A DNA stretch of 64,000 nt, taken from the NCBI GenBank assembly GCA_003255065.1, contig QAOA01002356.1, forward strand, positions 8,378 through 72,377, in the 5' to 3' direction. Below, one piece after another: positions 35,337-46,828 of this stretch; position 1 is the first letter of the stretch, and each line of letters begins with the position of its first letter. Under the pieces are notes generated by a model. That model saw only the letters and a program-made list of their open reading frames with translations, had not been told where the DNA came from and searched no databases. Source of the stretch: Cercis canadensis (taxonomy: Eukaryota; Streptophyta; Magnoliopsida; Fabales; Fabaceae). Made by a program: the position numbers and the translations under genes.

Positions 35337-37152
35337 ACTAATAGATAAGCTCTAATAAACTGTAAGTTATGCTATTTAAACAGGACTTTAGTGTAAAATG
35401 TAATTTTGGATTAAGAAATATAGTAGAGTGTCATTTCAACAATCCTCGAAAGAGGAGTATAATTTACCCAAATTAAATTCTTGTTTATATATAGGTGGAT
35501 TTTCCGGAAGCTTTAGCAAAAATTCAGGTACCTGTACCTTGACTTACATGGCTAAAGGCTGACCATGCATTTATTAGTCAACACAAGGAAGGGTTATGAT
35601 TGGACACTTGGTACAAGGACCTTTCTTCTTCCATTGAATTTGCAGTAGTTGCCCAAAGGAATTAATATTTATATTGTTTTCCACCTGATATGTGATGGGC
35701 CAGCAACCCATTTTAGTTCTTGCGGGCTTAATATTACTATTTCGGCCCATATTGGACTAAATGGTTAAACTAAATGGAACCTCCTCACTTGGGGACTATA
35801 TTACAGGATTGAATAGGGCTTTGAAATAAAGACTGATAGCCTTAAAAAAAAAAAACATTGAAATAGAGTGCTTTTTTTTTTTTTTTTTTTTTTTTGANTT
35901 TTTTTTTTTTTCTTTTTGGTAATCCTGAACCCTAGTCTGATTCCAACTTTTTAATGGAGTTAAATTTATCAAATTTGAGCCGAGCAATCCCTGCTTCAAG
36001 AGTTTCACTATCGAAGAATCCACAACTGTAGTTTTGTGTGAGAGAGTATTTTGAGAACCTTCTATTTTGTTAATGAGATGCCTTGAATACAAGATCATTT
36101 TCTTGTATAGAGAGTCTTGTGACTAATTAGTCTACAACCCAGTTGGCAATAAAGAGTGCATTTTGTTGAGAGCATTTGCATGTACTTTGGAATACTGTGT
36201 CTAGTAGATGTGTTAATTGATGTACTATGATCATGTGTGTGATGATCATTATTCGTAAAAGTATCAATAAAACAGTTAGTTGGTGTTAATCCTTAAAATT
36301 TAATTATTTTGGTAATATATCCTAAATAAAAACAATAATAGTTGTCCATGTGCTATGTGTCGTTAAAAAAAAAAAAAAAAGCATCAATAAAACAACTATC
36401 CATGGCTTTAGTATTTTTATTTTTACTAATACTACCTACTAATTTTGATAGCTAATTTGATTGAAACGTGTCTTCATTTAATGATAAGCATATGATGAAA
36501 ATAATTGAAAGAATCAGTTGATATGTCCATAACATGTGAAGTTTGTGTTGTGAATTGAGTTATGTATATTTTGCACTAAAGTTGGTTATGTGATTAGCGA
36601 CACTAAAGTTACCACATTTAAGCACAACTTTTTTATTTTTTATCAAAGATAGATAGTTATCATTAAAGATAAGGCCAAGAGTTATAGATACAACTCTACT
36701 AAACAGTATACAAACCAACAAACACACACCCAGAGTGGTGACTGTAAGGAAAAATAAAAGGTGCTCTACAAAATAGAAACATGAAAGTGAAGAGAACATA
36801 ACCTATAAGAGTCTATGCCTCACAATGCCCAAGGAATTCCATAACTCTTTCTTATCAGCAATTGCATTAGCAACGGTCTCTGGAGTGGTCTAACTTTTAG
36901 CATTAAAAATTAGATCAATTCGGTTTAACCATAAATCCCACAAATAAAAACTACCAGTTCCATATACCCATCATGAGCCCTTAGTCTTTGAAGCTCACAT
37001 AGAATGAAAACACCACATTTAAGCATACCTTGTAAACAAAAGACATGTACCTTACAGTTACCACATTTAGTCATAATCTAAATTTGACAAGCCTATGTAA
37101 CTAGATCAACTTAAAGACTAGGTGTCCTTAACCTTCTATACTAGATAAGATT
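35337..37152. other. AT-rich intergenic DNA with homopolymer gap and possible LINE trace
   Basis: No gene. A T-run with 'n' lies at 35872-35911 ('n' at 35898). Around 36830-37000 the minus strand reads like a broken stretch of a plant LINE-type C-terminus (ICGIYG, a stop, then IFNAKS-like pieces), which I offer with low confidence. The phrase CACTAAAGTTACCACA occurs near 36602 and again at 46915 beyond TE2. Confidence 0.3.
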
Positions 37153-37157
37153 AAAAC

Positions 37158-37589
37158 TGACGATGCCTGAGTTGAGAATTGGAGCTCGTCACTCGAGTTT
37201 AGGGCAGAGCGTCGAACCCTTGAGGTCGGGTTGCACTGAGGTCGGATCACTTCTGAGGTCGGTCCACTATGAGGTCAAATTTTCTTCGAGATCGGTTGTC
37301 CGACGATTACCTGAAACACTAGCCGGTGTTTTATTTCCGGGCTCCGAAGGTCAAGTCAGTATGGTTCGAGCCTAACAATGTGATATTCTAGAGATAAAGG
37401 TTCGACCTGTTACCTTTGAGTGTCAGGGGCTATTTATAGGAAAACAAACCTGGACATTGGCGGTTTACCCAGGGTGGGCTATCGGGTCGCCCGTAATAAC
37501 TGGTGGGTGACCCAGTGCCTTAGCTGCTTTATTGGGCCAGAGTTTTCTCTGGGCCAAGTTTATTTGGGCTCTGAAACAGGCCCACCACA
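37158..37589 (-). repeat. TE2 3' LTR
   Basis: 432 bp. On the plus strand it starts TGACGATGCC and ends CCCACCACA. It contains GGCTATTTATAGG, which on the minus strand is a TATA-like CTATAAATAG. Confidence 0.92.
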
Positions 37590-37602
37590 CTTGCCCCTCA
37601 AG
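37590..37602 (-). other. TE2 polypurine tract
   Basis: On the minus strand CTTGAGGGGCAAG lies directly against the 3' LTR. Confidence 0.75.
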
Positions 37603-37871
37603 AACTTGGAGAATTGGAATCAAGATCTCCGAGTTGTAGGTCGGCATAAAAAAGACTTCTTGCTGATGTCTTTTCATCTTCTGCCTTGCCACGTGCACAT
37701 TTATTATTGGTATTTCAGATATGAGGGTAATGATGGCCGCCGAAAATCGCGCGTCTCGAGATGTGAAAGGCTGTTGTGGGTATGACGTTTGTACTTCCCG
37801 AGTCAGTTACGGCGTTCCCCTGGCCGTTGGATTCTAAGAGATGTGGACGGATGGATAGTAATCCCTCCCAT

Positions 37872-37880
37872 TATAAATAG
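37872..37880 (+). promoter_or_regulatory. TATA-like box for the antisense ORF of TE2
   Basis: TATAAATAG on the plus strand, about 190 bp upstream of the antisense ORF start at 38073 and just inside the element from the 3' LTR. The distance allows a leader of about 150-170 nt. It suggests a separate promoter opposite to the LTR promoter. Confidence 0.5.
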
Positions 37881-38072
37881 AGAAACTTCTGATTTTGCCC
37901 AAGTTTTCGAAAAGGAATTTTGAAAATTTGACTAGGTCGGAGAAAACCAGAATGAACTTTTTAAGGACTCGCGCTTCACCAAGCCGAAGCTCGGTTTTGC
38001 CAAAGAGGTAGATTTTTCTACCCAATCTTTCTCTGTTCTAAACCTCATTTGGTGAGTTGCCTTTCTCGAAAT

Positions 38073-40169
38073 ATGGGGTCTTCTAGGGGAGATAATCCAG
38101 GATGTTCTAGAGGGAATGACGCTGGGGCTTCCTCTTCTTCTCAGCTTTCTGTTCCTTTTTTCGCTAGTTTTCCGGTTAAGACTACTACATCCTCTATTCG
38201 TCCTAGGGACATAGAAAACCTGAAAAACAATTTTTCGGAAATAGACTGGAATTGTCATCATTTTGATTTAGAGGCCTCCCCTAAGGAGTCACCGGTTTGT
38301 GAGAACTGCCCTCACAATAATTTTTTTGTTTTCAATTTAGCATATATGGATAGGGCTAAAGCCAAGCTTCCCTTGACTGAGTTTGAGATAGACTTTTTTT
38401 GAACAATAAATGCGGCTCCTTCACAGCTTCATTCTAAAGGGTGGGGATATCTTCACGCTTTTCAAAACATGTGTGTGTTGTTAACAGTAGACCCCCGGGT
38501 AGATGTCTTTTTTCACTTTTTTTTTTTAAAAGACGTGAAAGATTCCGATCAGGAATTTATTTACGTAGCTAGCCGACCTCGATTATGCTTAATGAAGCTA
38601 TTCGAGGAATCGGCTAAAGGGTGGAAGGATCAATTCTTCCGAGTGACTGTTCATTCCTGGGATGCGGTACCTAGGCTGGATAAAACATTTTTCTTAAATG
38701 AGTATGGGAAACCCCGATTTCCTTTGAGGTGGGTCCGATATGTAAATAAAGGACGAGCACGCTCTATGGATGAGTACGATCCAGAAGCTCGTTGCATAAT
38801 AAGAATTATTTCTGAGCTAACGTACAACAAATCCAGTCAAGTCAAGCTGAAAGCAAAAGATTTAATTGGTCGGTATACAGTTTATCGTATTACCTTTGTT
38901 ACGAGTTGTTTGATGTGACTAACTGGTTCTTCCTTTATGTTTGTAGACGAAAGAATCAGCAAGGAAGAGATGGTGAGACTATCTAAGCTGGCTAAGTTCG
39001 GTGGAGTCGTTCCTAGAGGCGGCCCGGTTATCAGGGATGTGGATGAAATCCCTGCACCTGCGCCTCAACCAGGTCGGATTATTGCAACTGAACCGGTGAC
39101 AATGGTGCCGGCAAACCGGGCCCGAGGAAAACGTCCGTTGGAGGAAGATCCAGCTGCGGATCTTAAGCGAAGGGACCGGGGAGAGCGTGGGTCGAAAAAA
39201 CACAAGTCCTCACACCCGGAGCATGCCCGAGCTGGTACCTCGTCCAACCGGTCTCGATAAGAAGCGCCAAGCCGACTTCGATAAGAAGCTCCAGCCGAGG
39301 TCAAACCTCTCGACTTATTTTCTGCTGCACTTACCGGTGATAATAGTCATGCCAACCATTCATTGTGGAATACCCTGTTTCCTGTTCAGGATAGGGTGGA
39401 CTCCATCCTACCGATGTCCGACGTGGAGAGAGTCAACCAATCGTCGGTTGACCAACTACTGAAGTACCTCCTCACCAACGCCACCCGAGACCTTGCTGCT
39501 ATCCGAGGGGTACAAAAAAGAATGGGAGACCTCGCCGCTCTTCAGAAGCTGCAAGATGAAGAAGAAATGCTCCGAGTTGAAAAGGATTCGGCTCTGGAGG
39601 CTCTGAAGAAAGCAGAGGATGAAAACCGGCTTCTAAGGGAGGAGAAGGAGAATTTAGAGATTCAGCAATTGGCTCCTACCCTTGAAGCCCGTGACAAGGT
39701 CGAGGCGGAGAATAGATAACTTCGCCTTGACATAAAAGAGCTGGAAGATCGCCACGAGGCGGGCACCAGAGAGATAGAACGAACTCTATCTCTCGCCAAA
39801 GAGGAGCAGAGAAAAGAGACCGAGCTGCGGAACAAGATGGCTCACCGAATTAATCGTGCTCGTCAATCGAAGCAAAGACAGAGGGACCGCGCCGAGCTTC
39901 AGATTGGGCAGAACTACGCTACCGCCTTTAAGGAGGGTTTTGATCACGCTGTTGATTAGGCGAGGTTGCAGTTCTCTAATCTTAAGAGGGACCAAATGGA
40001 TTATTTTAAGAAAATAAAGGATGGTCAGCTGGTTGACGAGAGTGAAGGTGAGGAGAATGAAGGAGAAGATGTAGCTCTTCAGCTCGAGGTCTCGTTAGAA
40101 GATTATGATACCCCATCTGAGGGTGAGGATGATACTTTATCTAGGACGGAGGGGGGGAAACTGATGTAA
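38073..40169 (+). pseudogene. TE2 antisense additional ORF, decayed
   Basis: A single plus-strand frame from ATG 38073 (MGSSRGDNPG) to TAA 40167-40169, about 699 codons, opposite in direction to gag-pol. It is broken by stops at 38400 (TGA), 39258 (TAA), 39288 (TAA), 39717 (TAA) and 39957 (TAG), and by a stop-containing stretch of about 78 nt at 38869-38946 that may be an in-frame intron ending TTTGTAG. The N-terminal part is Ser-rich. The middle (KGWKDQFFRV, RFPLRWVRY) resembles the 'putative gypsy-type transposon' proteins common in plants. Then come a basic nuclear-signal-like stretch (GERGSKKHKS), a long coiled coil (39540-39950) and an acidic C-terminus. Antisense extra ORFs between pol and the 3' LTR are known in Tat elements; their function is unknown. 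Confidence 0.75.
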
Positions 40170-40489
40170 TTTTTATTTTTATTTTGCAACAAACTTGTAA
40201 TTTTTCTTTGAATATAATGAATGAACAGGTTCCGATCTTGCTTAACCGTTTGTTCATGTCTGCCTTTGAATAATTTTAATTTTATTTTTACAATGTTATG
40301 ATGGGTCTTTTTCACTAATTCCGACCAAGGTAAGAAATCGGTCTTACTCTAGTTTTGGAATAAGAATTTCCTGAACGGAAAATGAAGTAGAAAATAAGTA
40401 AGAACTCATCTGTTTTTTTGGTAAATGTTTTGGCTTTGATCGTTTGACTCTTTACTGATAGAGGTCCAGGGATTTTTTAGATTATACTT
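40170..40489. other. TE2 spacer between the antisense ORF and the minisatellite
   Basis: No gene. T-rich sequence with TTTGAATATAATGAATG-like stretches that could serve as the 3' end of the antisense transcript. Confidence 0.4.
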
Positions 40490-40972
40490 ACACTCGCGAC
40501 GGAGTTATTTAATTTTTTAGATCGGTTTGTACTCGCGATGAAGGTTACAAACGTTCATTTTTTAGGTCGGTTTGTACTCGCGACGAAGTATACAAACATT
40601 TTTTTAGATCGGTTTGCATTGGCGATGGAGGTTACAAACGTTCTTTAGATTGGTTTGTACTCGCGATGGAGGTTACAAACATTTTTTAGATCGGTTTGCA
40701 TTCGCGATGGAGGTTACAAACATTTTTTAGATCGGTTTGTACTCGCGATGGAGGTTACAAACATTTTTTAGATCGGTTTGCACTCGCGATGGAGGTTACA
40801 AACATTTTTTAGATCGGTTTGTACTCGCGATTTTAGATCGGTTTGTACTCGCGATGGAGGTTACAAACATTTTTTAGATCGGTTTGCACTCGTGATAGAA
40901 GTTACAAACATTTTTTAGATCGGTTTGCACTCGCGATGGATGTTACAAACATTTTTTAGATCGGTTTGAAGA
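40490..40972. repeat. TE2 minisatellite, about 41-bp unit
   Basis: Around eleven head-to-tail units of the form TTTTTAGATCGGTTTG, (T/C)A(C/T)TCGCGATGGAGG, TTACAAACA. Variation is mostly single bases. One shortened unit is near 40827-40838, where TACTCGCGA is followed directly by TTTTAGATCGG. It sits between the convergent ends of pol (minus strand) and the antisense ORF (plus strand). Confidence 0.9.
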
Positions 40973-40983
40973 AGAAACAAACA

Positions 40984-43366
40984 TCATATTTCATATATGC
41001 GGAGGTTGCTTACATTCCAAGTTCGAGGGATCGGCGTTCCTTCCATGGTTAGGAGCTTATATGCTTTATTTCCAAGGGATTCGTGCACTCTGTATGGGCC
41101 CTCCCAGTTGGGGGCCAGCTTGCCTTCTGTGAGGTGCTTCCTGGTGGTGGCGGCCTTTCGGAGGACGCGTTCGCCTGGTTTGAAATCCCTAGGTCGGACT
41201 TTCGCGTTGTAATACTTGGTGATTCTTTCTTTATATGCTAATATTCTGAGTTTTGCCTTTTCTCTTTCTTCATCGAGCAGCTCCAAGTTTGTGTACATTG
41301 CCTCTTGGTTCCGGTCAACGTTGAAATGCTCTCTTCTGAAGCTCGGTTCTCCGACTTCCACGGGTATCATTGTTTCGGCCCCATATGTAAGTTTATAGGG
41401 CAATTCTTTAGTTAAGGTCTGAGAGGTTGTTCGGTAAGACCATAATACCCATGGGAGCTCTTCCGTCCAATTGCCCTTGGTGTGGTTCAACCTTTTTTTT
41501 AGCCCATCCAAAATTATCCGGTTTGCAGCCTCGACTTGTCCATTAGCTTGAGGATGTTCAACCGAAGTAAAATTCATCCTTATCTTCAAGTCAGCACAAA
41601 AAGATCGGAATCCCTGGTCTGTGAACTGGGTTCCGTTGTCCGTGGTTATTATATGCAGAATTCCAAACCTACAAATGATAAATATTTGGAGGAATTTTTT
41701 AGCATTTTTGGCTGTGATTTTGGCCAAGGGTTCTGCCTCAATCCATTTAGAAAAATAGTCTATTGTGACGATTAAGTATTTCTTTTGTCCTGCTGCTACG
41801 GGGAAAGGACCTAAGAGGTCGAGGCCCCATTGGCAGAATGACCAAGGTTCAACCGTGGTGGATAGGTCGGATGACGGGACCTGATGGATATGCGCAAACT
41901 TTTGGCATTTATCGCATTTTTTAACAAGCTCTGCAGAGTCAGCCCGCAAGGTTGGCCAATAGTAGCTTGATCGGAGGGTCTTGGTCGCCAAAGAACGTGC
42001 TCCTATGTGGTGACCGCATATGCCGAAGTGAATTTCCTGCAAGACATAAAGGGAATGCTCTGGGGCCAGACATTTGAGAAGTGGGGTATAATATCCACGT
42101 TTATAAAGGATGTCGTTCTCTAAGCAGTAGTTGCATGCGATTCTTCGTAATTTCTGAGCATCAATTTTCTGCTGAGGTAAAATTCCCGTTTTGAGATAAT
42201 GGATAATAGGGGTCATCCAAGTCGACGGTTCTTTATCTAGGACGATTATTTCATCGTGCGCGATGCTCGGATGAAGGAGAGTTTCTTGTATGACCGTCTG
42301 GTTGTGTCCGGGTTTTTTACTGCTGGCGAGTTTAGATAGGATGTCAGCTCGTATATTTTCTGCTCGTGGAATGTGATGTACTTTTGCTGTTTTAAAGCTA
42401 TCCATGCAAGTTTTTACTTTATCTAGATACTTAACCATTTGCGGGTCTTTTGCCTGGTATTCTCCCTTTATTTGACTAGCGACCAACTGCGAGTCGGTTT
42501 GGATTTTGAGAGTTTTGGCACCTAGTTCTAGAGCTAAACGCAGGCCAGCTATGAGCGCCTCGTATTCTGCTTGATTGTTGGAGACTGGGAAGTCAAAATG
42601 CAGAGACTGCTCGATCAGCATTCCTTCTGGTCCTTCAACCATTATTCCTGCCTCTCCTCCTTTGGGGTTGGAAGATCCGTCTATTGATAGTATCCACGTG
42701 GGTTGATTTTCCAGGTCGGAGGAGGAATTTTCAGGTCGGGTAAGTTCGACTATGAAGTCGGCGAGGGCTTGAGCTTTGATCGCTCCTCTTCGCTCGTAGA
42801 TAATTGTGTGCTCGGAGAGTTTCACAGACCATCCAAGCATACGACCTGCTAGGTCAGGTTTATGGAGTATTTGCCGGATTGGTTGATCGGTGTAGACAGT
42901 TATGATGTGGTTCTGAAAGTACGGTCGCAAACGTCGTGCTGAGAGGAGGAGGGCGTAAACAAGTTTTTCAATCTTTCGATATTTAAGTCCAGAGGCTTGC
43001 AGGGCATGACTGGTGTAATATATGGGGAACTGTGAATTTGTTTCCTCTCGAACTAGGGCTGAGCTTACGGCCTGATGACTGCTGGCTAGGTATAGGAACA
43101 GTGCTTCCCCAGGCTTTGGTTTAGAAAGAATGGGCAGGTAGCTTAAGTATTCTTTCAATTGATTGAAAGCCTGCTGGCATTCTTCTGTCCATTAGAAATT
43201 TTTAATCTTTTTGAGTGCCTTGAAGAAAGGGAGCGCTTTATCTGCCGACTTGGACATGAATCTGGACAGGGCGGCAATTCTTCCTGCAAGTCTTTGGACT
43301 TCGCGAATGGTTTTTGGTGGCTTTGGAAGGATTTAATCGCATGTTGTGGCGCCGGAGCTCGGTAAA
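40984..43366 (-). pseudogene. TE2 RT end, RNase H, second RNase H and integrase
   Basis: The minus-strand frame is open from 43191 to 40984 after a TAA at 43192-43194. Residues carry the end of the RT (ending FNQLKEYLSYLP), RNase H (KIEKLVYALLLSARRLRPYF), then a second, archaeal-type RNase H (SIDGSSNPKGGEAGIM, NNQAEYEALIAGL, IQTDSQLVASQI). Integrase follows with HHCC (HHIGARSL ... CDKCQKF), D in WGLDLLGPFP, D in ITTDNGTQF and E in GQVEAANRI. Upstream of the TAA the coding sequence continues to about 43340, where an internal deletion joins NPSK directly to sequence normally some 35-40 residues further on and shifts the frame. The dual RNase H is diagnostic for Tat. Confidence 0.9.
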
Positions 43367-44845
43367 CGCTTACTCCACGTGTGCTACGTGTTCATCGCCG
43401 ATGTTAGATTTGACGAGCATGTCATCGACATAAACTTCTATATTTTTGCCGATTTGATTTTTTAGTACCTGGTCTATCAACCTCTGATAAGTTGCTCCTG
43501 CGTTCTTGAGACCAAATGGCATTACCGTGTAGCAGTATATGGCCTTTTCGGTAATGAACGTTGTCTTATCCTCGTCGTCGGGATGCATTTTAATTTGATT
43601 GTAGCCAAAGTAGGCGTCCATAAAACTTAAAAATTTGTATCCCGAAGCCTCATCAACAAGTTTGTCGATGTTAGGAAGTGGATACGGATCTTTGGGGCAA
43701 GCTTTATTGAGGTCGGAGAAATCCACACACATTCGCCATTTACCGTTTGGTTTTTTGACCATGACGACGTTAGAAAGCCAAGTTGCATAAGGTATTTCTC
43801 TGATAAAGCCAGCGTCGAGTAATTTTCGCACTTCTTCTTGAATTGCTTTTTGCTTCTCGGGACCGACGACTCACTTTTTCTGGGAGACAGGTTTTGCATT
43901 TGTATTTATAGCAAACTTATGGCAGATAAAACTTGGATCAATACCTGGTATGTTCGAGGCCGTCCAAGCGAGTAAGTCGGCATTAGTTGCTAGCAGGTCG
44001 GTGAGTCTCTTAATCTTTTCCGGAGGCATGAAGGATCCTATCTGAATTGTTTGACTTTGATTTGATCCGACCTGGAAAAGTTTTAAGTCCCTTTGTGGTT
44101 CGGGGCGCTGTGCAGCTGTTGGCTCTCTGTTATCGAGCTCTTGAATGGGGATTTGAGCACTTGCCTTACTTTGGTTTGTTACTAGGCTGGCCGGAGGTTG
44201 AGAATAGTCTATGGCGAGACTAATGTTATAACACGTTCTGCCCAGAAGCTGGTCTCCCCGGGCTTGACCGACCTTTCCTGACTGGGTCGGAAATTTAAGC
44301 AAAAGGTACTTGGTTGAAACTATGGCCTCTAAGGAGTTAAGGGAAGGTCAGCCAATGATTAAATTATACGCGGACAGACATTCTACTACCAAGAATCTGA
44401 CCGTTGCATTGGCGAGGTCAGGGTACTCCCCCATGGTGACCCGTAAGGTAATGGTGACCCGTAAGGTAATAGTTCCTTTGACTTCGACCTGGGTTCCTGA
44501 GAATCCTACAAGAGCTCCAGAATAGTACTCTAGATCGGATTTTGGGATACCGAGCTTCTGAAATGTTCGGTAAAAAAGAATGTCTGCCAAACTTCCCTGG
44601 TCGATTAATACTTTGCGAATCTCGTAATTCGCTACATAACAAGTTATGACTACAAGGTCATCGTGATCTCGGTCAATGCTAGCGTAGTCATTATCCGAGA
44701 AAGATATAACTGTGATATTCTTATTTCTCCGGGATATACTAGTGGTATGGAGAACTTCTTTTTTGTATCTGGCTACGGCCCGCTCATGCCTCTTTCTAGA
44801 AGATTTCGATACCCCTCATCCTGCAAATCCTCCTGCAATGGTATT
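43340..44845 (-). pseudogene. TE2 protease and reverse transcriptase, multiply interrupted
   Basis: Minus strand. The protease region (LIDQGSLADILFYRTFQKLG at about 44613-44560, then ALVGFSG) is followed by LSAYNLIIG and a TGA at 44348-44350. It carries an 18-bp in-frame duplication (ITLRVT twice, about 44442-44476). The RT has WRMCVDFSDLNKACPKDPYPLP, VMPFGLKNAGATYQRL and the catalytic YVDD (about 43415), and is preceded by a TGA at 43871-43873 and followed by a TAA just after HVAHVE (near 43370). Gag and protease are also out of frame with each other near 44850. Non-functional. Confidence 0.85.
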
Positions 44846-46314
44846 TATTGTTCCTGCGGCGCTGTGCCTCGGATCCTCGGTGGGAGGGGGTTGTCGGCGA
44901 ACCGGAGATCGCTTCTCTGCCTGCCCGACCTTACAGTCGAATTCCTCTTAGGAGACCTTGATGAGTATTGGTTATCCCTGCTCCGCTGCTTTGGGCCCAA
45001 GGTCGGGTGCTCATCCCAGAATTTCTGTAGATATCCTCTTCGGAACAGGTCTTTAATAAGGTTACGAAGATGTCGACAATCGTTTGTATCGTGACCCCGA
45101 CCTTGGTGGAAAGCACAATACTTTTCTTTGTCTGCTCCTACGTCCCCTTTTGGCTGTGAAAGCTGGGCTAGTTTGGTCTGACAGATCTCCTCGAGTATCC
45201 GAGCTTTCGATTGATTCAGGGGGGTGAATGACTCAAAGTGGGGACGGACGGGGGATTTTTCTTTCCGACCTGCTTTGCGGTTGTCCGAAGGCTTTTTGTC
45301 TTTCTTATTTTTGTTTGACTCCCCTAACACTTCTTCTAAGTTTATGTGCTTGGAGGTCACGGTTAGAAGTTCCGGCAGGTTTTTGGGAGGGTCAAGAGTT
45401 AATTGTTCGTGAAGACGACCAGGTCGGAGTCCGGCCTGGATGGCATGCATTGCCACCGAGTCGGTTAGGTCTCGAATCTGTAAAGAGAGCTTGGTGTAAC
45501 GATTCATGTAGTCTTTCAAGGATTCCGACTCCCCTTGCTTGAGGGTAGCCAAAATGGCGGAGGAACGCTGATGGGTTATACTGGTGAAAAAATGGGCTAC
45601 CAAGAGTTCGGACATTTGATTGAAGTTAGAGATGCTGTTTGAAGGGAGATTTGAGAACCATTGAAGGGCTGCCAGACGTAAAGTAGTGGGAAAAGCCCGG
45701 CACATAACCTCAGCTGCTGATCAGCTTAGGAGCATGATAGAGTTAAAGTTTTCTAAATGCTCTCTAGGATCAGAGGAGCCATCAAAAGGTTCGAGCTAGG
45801 GTAATCGGAAACCAACTGGTACTGGGTAATCTATGATAAGCTGGATGAACGAATGTCGGCCTACTTTTTTCTGTTTTTCAGGGCTAGCCTGAGAGAGCCC
45901 GGGGGAGCCTTCAAGGTAGGGAAAACTGTCTCTACGCGGGTGAAGCAAGGTTTCGGGGCCGCTCCGGAGTTTCCCTGGCCGGCTATTTGCAAAATTTGAC
46001 CCACTGCCTATTATCTCGGCAGAAGGTCGGTAGAGCGGGGTATTTTCGGTTTGCTCGTTCTTTGAAGAATCTTGATTTCTTCTGAAGTCAGCTATTTCGG
46101 CTTTATCTTTCGCTCTTTCCTGTTTGAGGTTTTGGATTTCTTGCATAAGGCATTGCAAGGTATCGCCTATTTGTTCAAGGCGGAGTTCTTCGAGAGGAGT
46201 TTCACAAATTGTCTCCAAGTTGCCCAAAAGCTGTTTGTCCCTGGGGGGTGTGGTTTGACTCTCCCTGACAGGAGGAGGCGGAATGCCAGGGGTAGGTGGG
46301 GCGTTTGTACCCAT
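44845..46314 (-). pseudogene. TE2 gag, two internal stops
   Basis: The minus-strand frame starts at ATG 46314 (MGTNAPPTPG) and ends at TAA 44845-44847. It contains an N-terminal proline-rich and coiled-coil part (LQCLMQEIQNLKQERAKDKA), the Gag core (AALQWFSNLPSNSISNF, ATLKQGESESLKDYMNRY) and a zinc knuckle C-x2-H-x4-H-x4-C (CAFHQGRGHDTNDC). TAG at 45796-45798 and TGA at 45721-45723 interrupt the frame. Confidence 0.85.
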
Positions 46315-46372
46315 GGTGTTGGACTCAGGATCAACCAATGAGATTTGTAGGTGTTGGGAGAAAACTTCGTTT

Positions 46373-46388
46373 CCCACAGACGGCGCCA
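46373..46388 (-). other. TE2 primer binding site
   Basis: On the minus strand TGGCGCCGTCTGTGGG begins two bases after the 5' LTR. The pattern is common among plant gypsy elements. I do not assign the tRNA. Confidence 0.75.
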
Positions 46389-46390
46389 AA

Positions 46391-46823
46391 TGACGATGTC
46401 TGAGTTGAGAATTAGAGCTCGTCACTCGAGTTTAGGGCAGAGCGTCGAACCCTTAAGGTCGGGTTGCACTGAGGTCGGATCACTTCTGAGGTCGGTCCAC
46501 TATGAGGTTAGATTTTCTTCGAGATCGGTTGTCCGGCGATTACCTGAAACACGAGCCGGTGTTTTATTTCCGGGCTCCGAAGGTCAAGTCAGTATGGTTC
46601 GAGCCTGGCAATGTAATATTTCAGAGATAAATGTTCGACTTGTTACCTTTGAGTGTCAGGGGCTATTTATAGGAAAACAAACCTGGACATTGGCGGTTTA
46701 CCCAAGGTGGGCTGTCGGGTCGCCCGTAATAATTGGTGGGTGACCCGGTGCCTTAGCTGCTTTATTGGGCTAGCGTTTTCTCTGGGCCAAGTTTTATTTG
46801 GGCTCTGAAACTGGCCCACCACA
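46391..46823 (-). repeat. TE2 5' LTR
   Basis: 433 bp, the partner of 37158-37589. The minus-strand TATA-like box CTATAAATAG is at about 46662-46671. TSD AAAAC follows at 46824-46828. Confidence 0.92.
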
Positions 46824-46828
46824 AAAAC

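Larger units (their letters stand above)
37158..46823 (-). mobile_element. TE2: Tat-type Ty3/gypsy LTR retrotransposon, full length, degenerate
   Basis: 9666 bp on the minus strand. LTRs are 37158-37589 (3') and 46391-46823 (5'), both TG...CA when read on the minus strand, with the 5-bp TSD AAAAC at 37153-37157 and 46824-46828. In element direction: LTR, primer site, gag, protease, RT, two RNase H domains, integrase, a 41-bp minisatellite, a long ORF in antisense, polypurine tract and LTR. The second RNase H and the antisense ORF between pol and the 3' LTR are marks of the Tat lineage. By eye the LTRs differ at about 21 positions in 432 (about 5%) plus one indel, so TE2 is clearly older than TE1. 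Confidence 0.93.

Noticed and set aside
35796-36098. 100-codon minus-strand frame with a lysine run
   Set aside because: Crosses a T-run and an 'n'; low complexity with no family resemblance.
40490-40972. Regularly spaced repeats that might suggest a CRISPR array
   Set aside because: Units are contiguous 41-bp tandem repeats without unique spacers, inside a plant retrotransposon.
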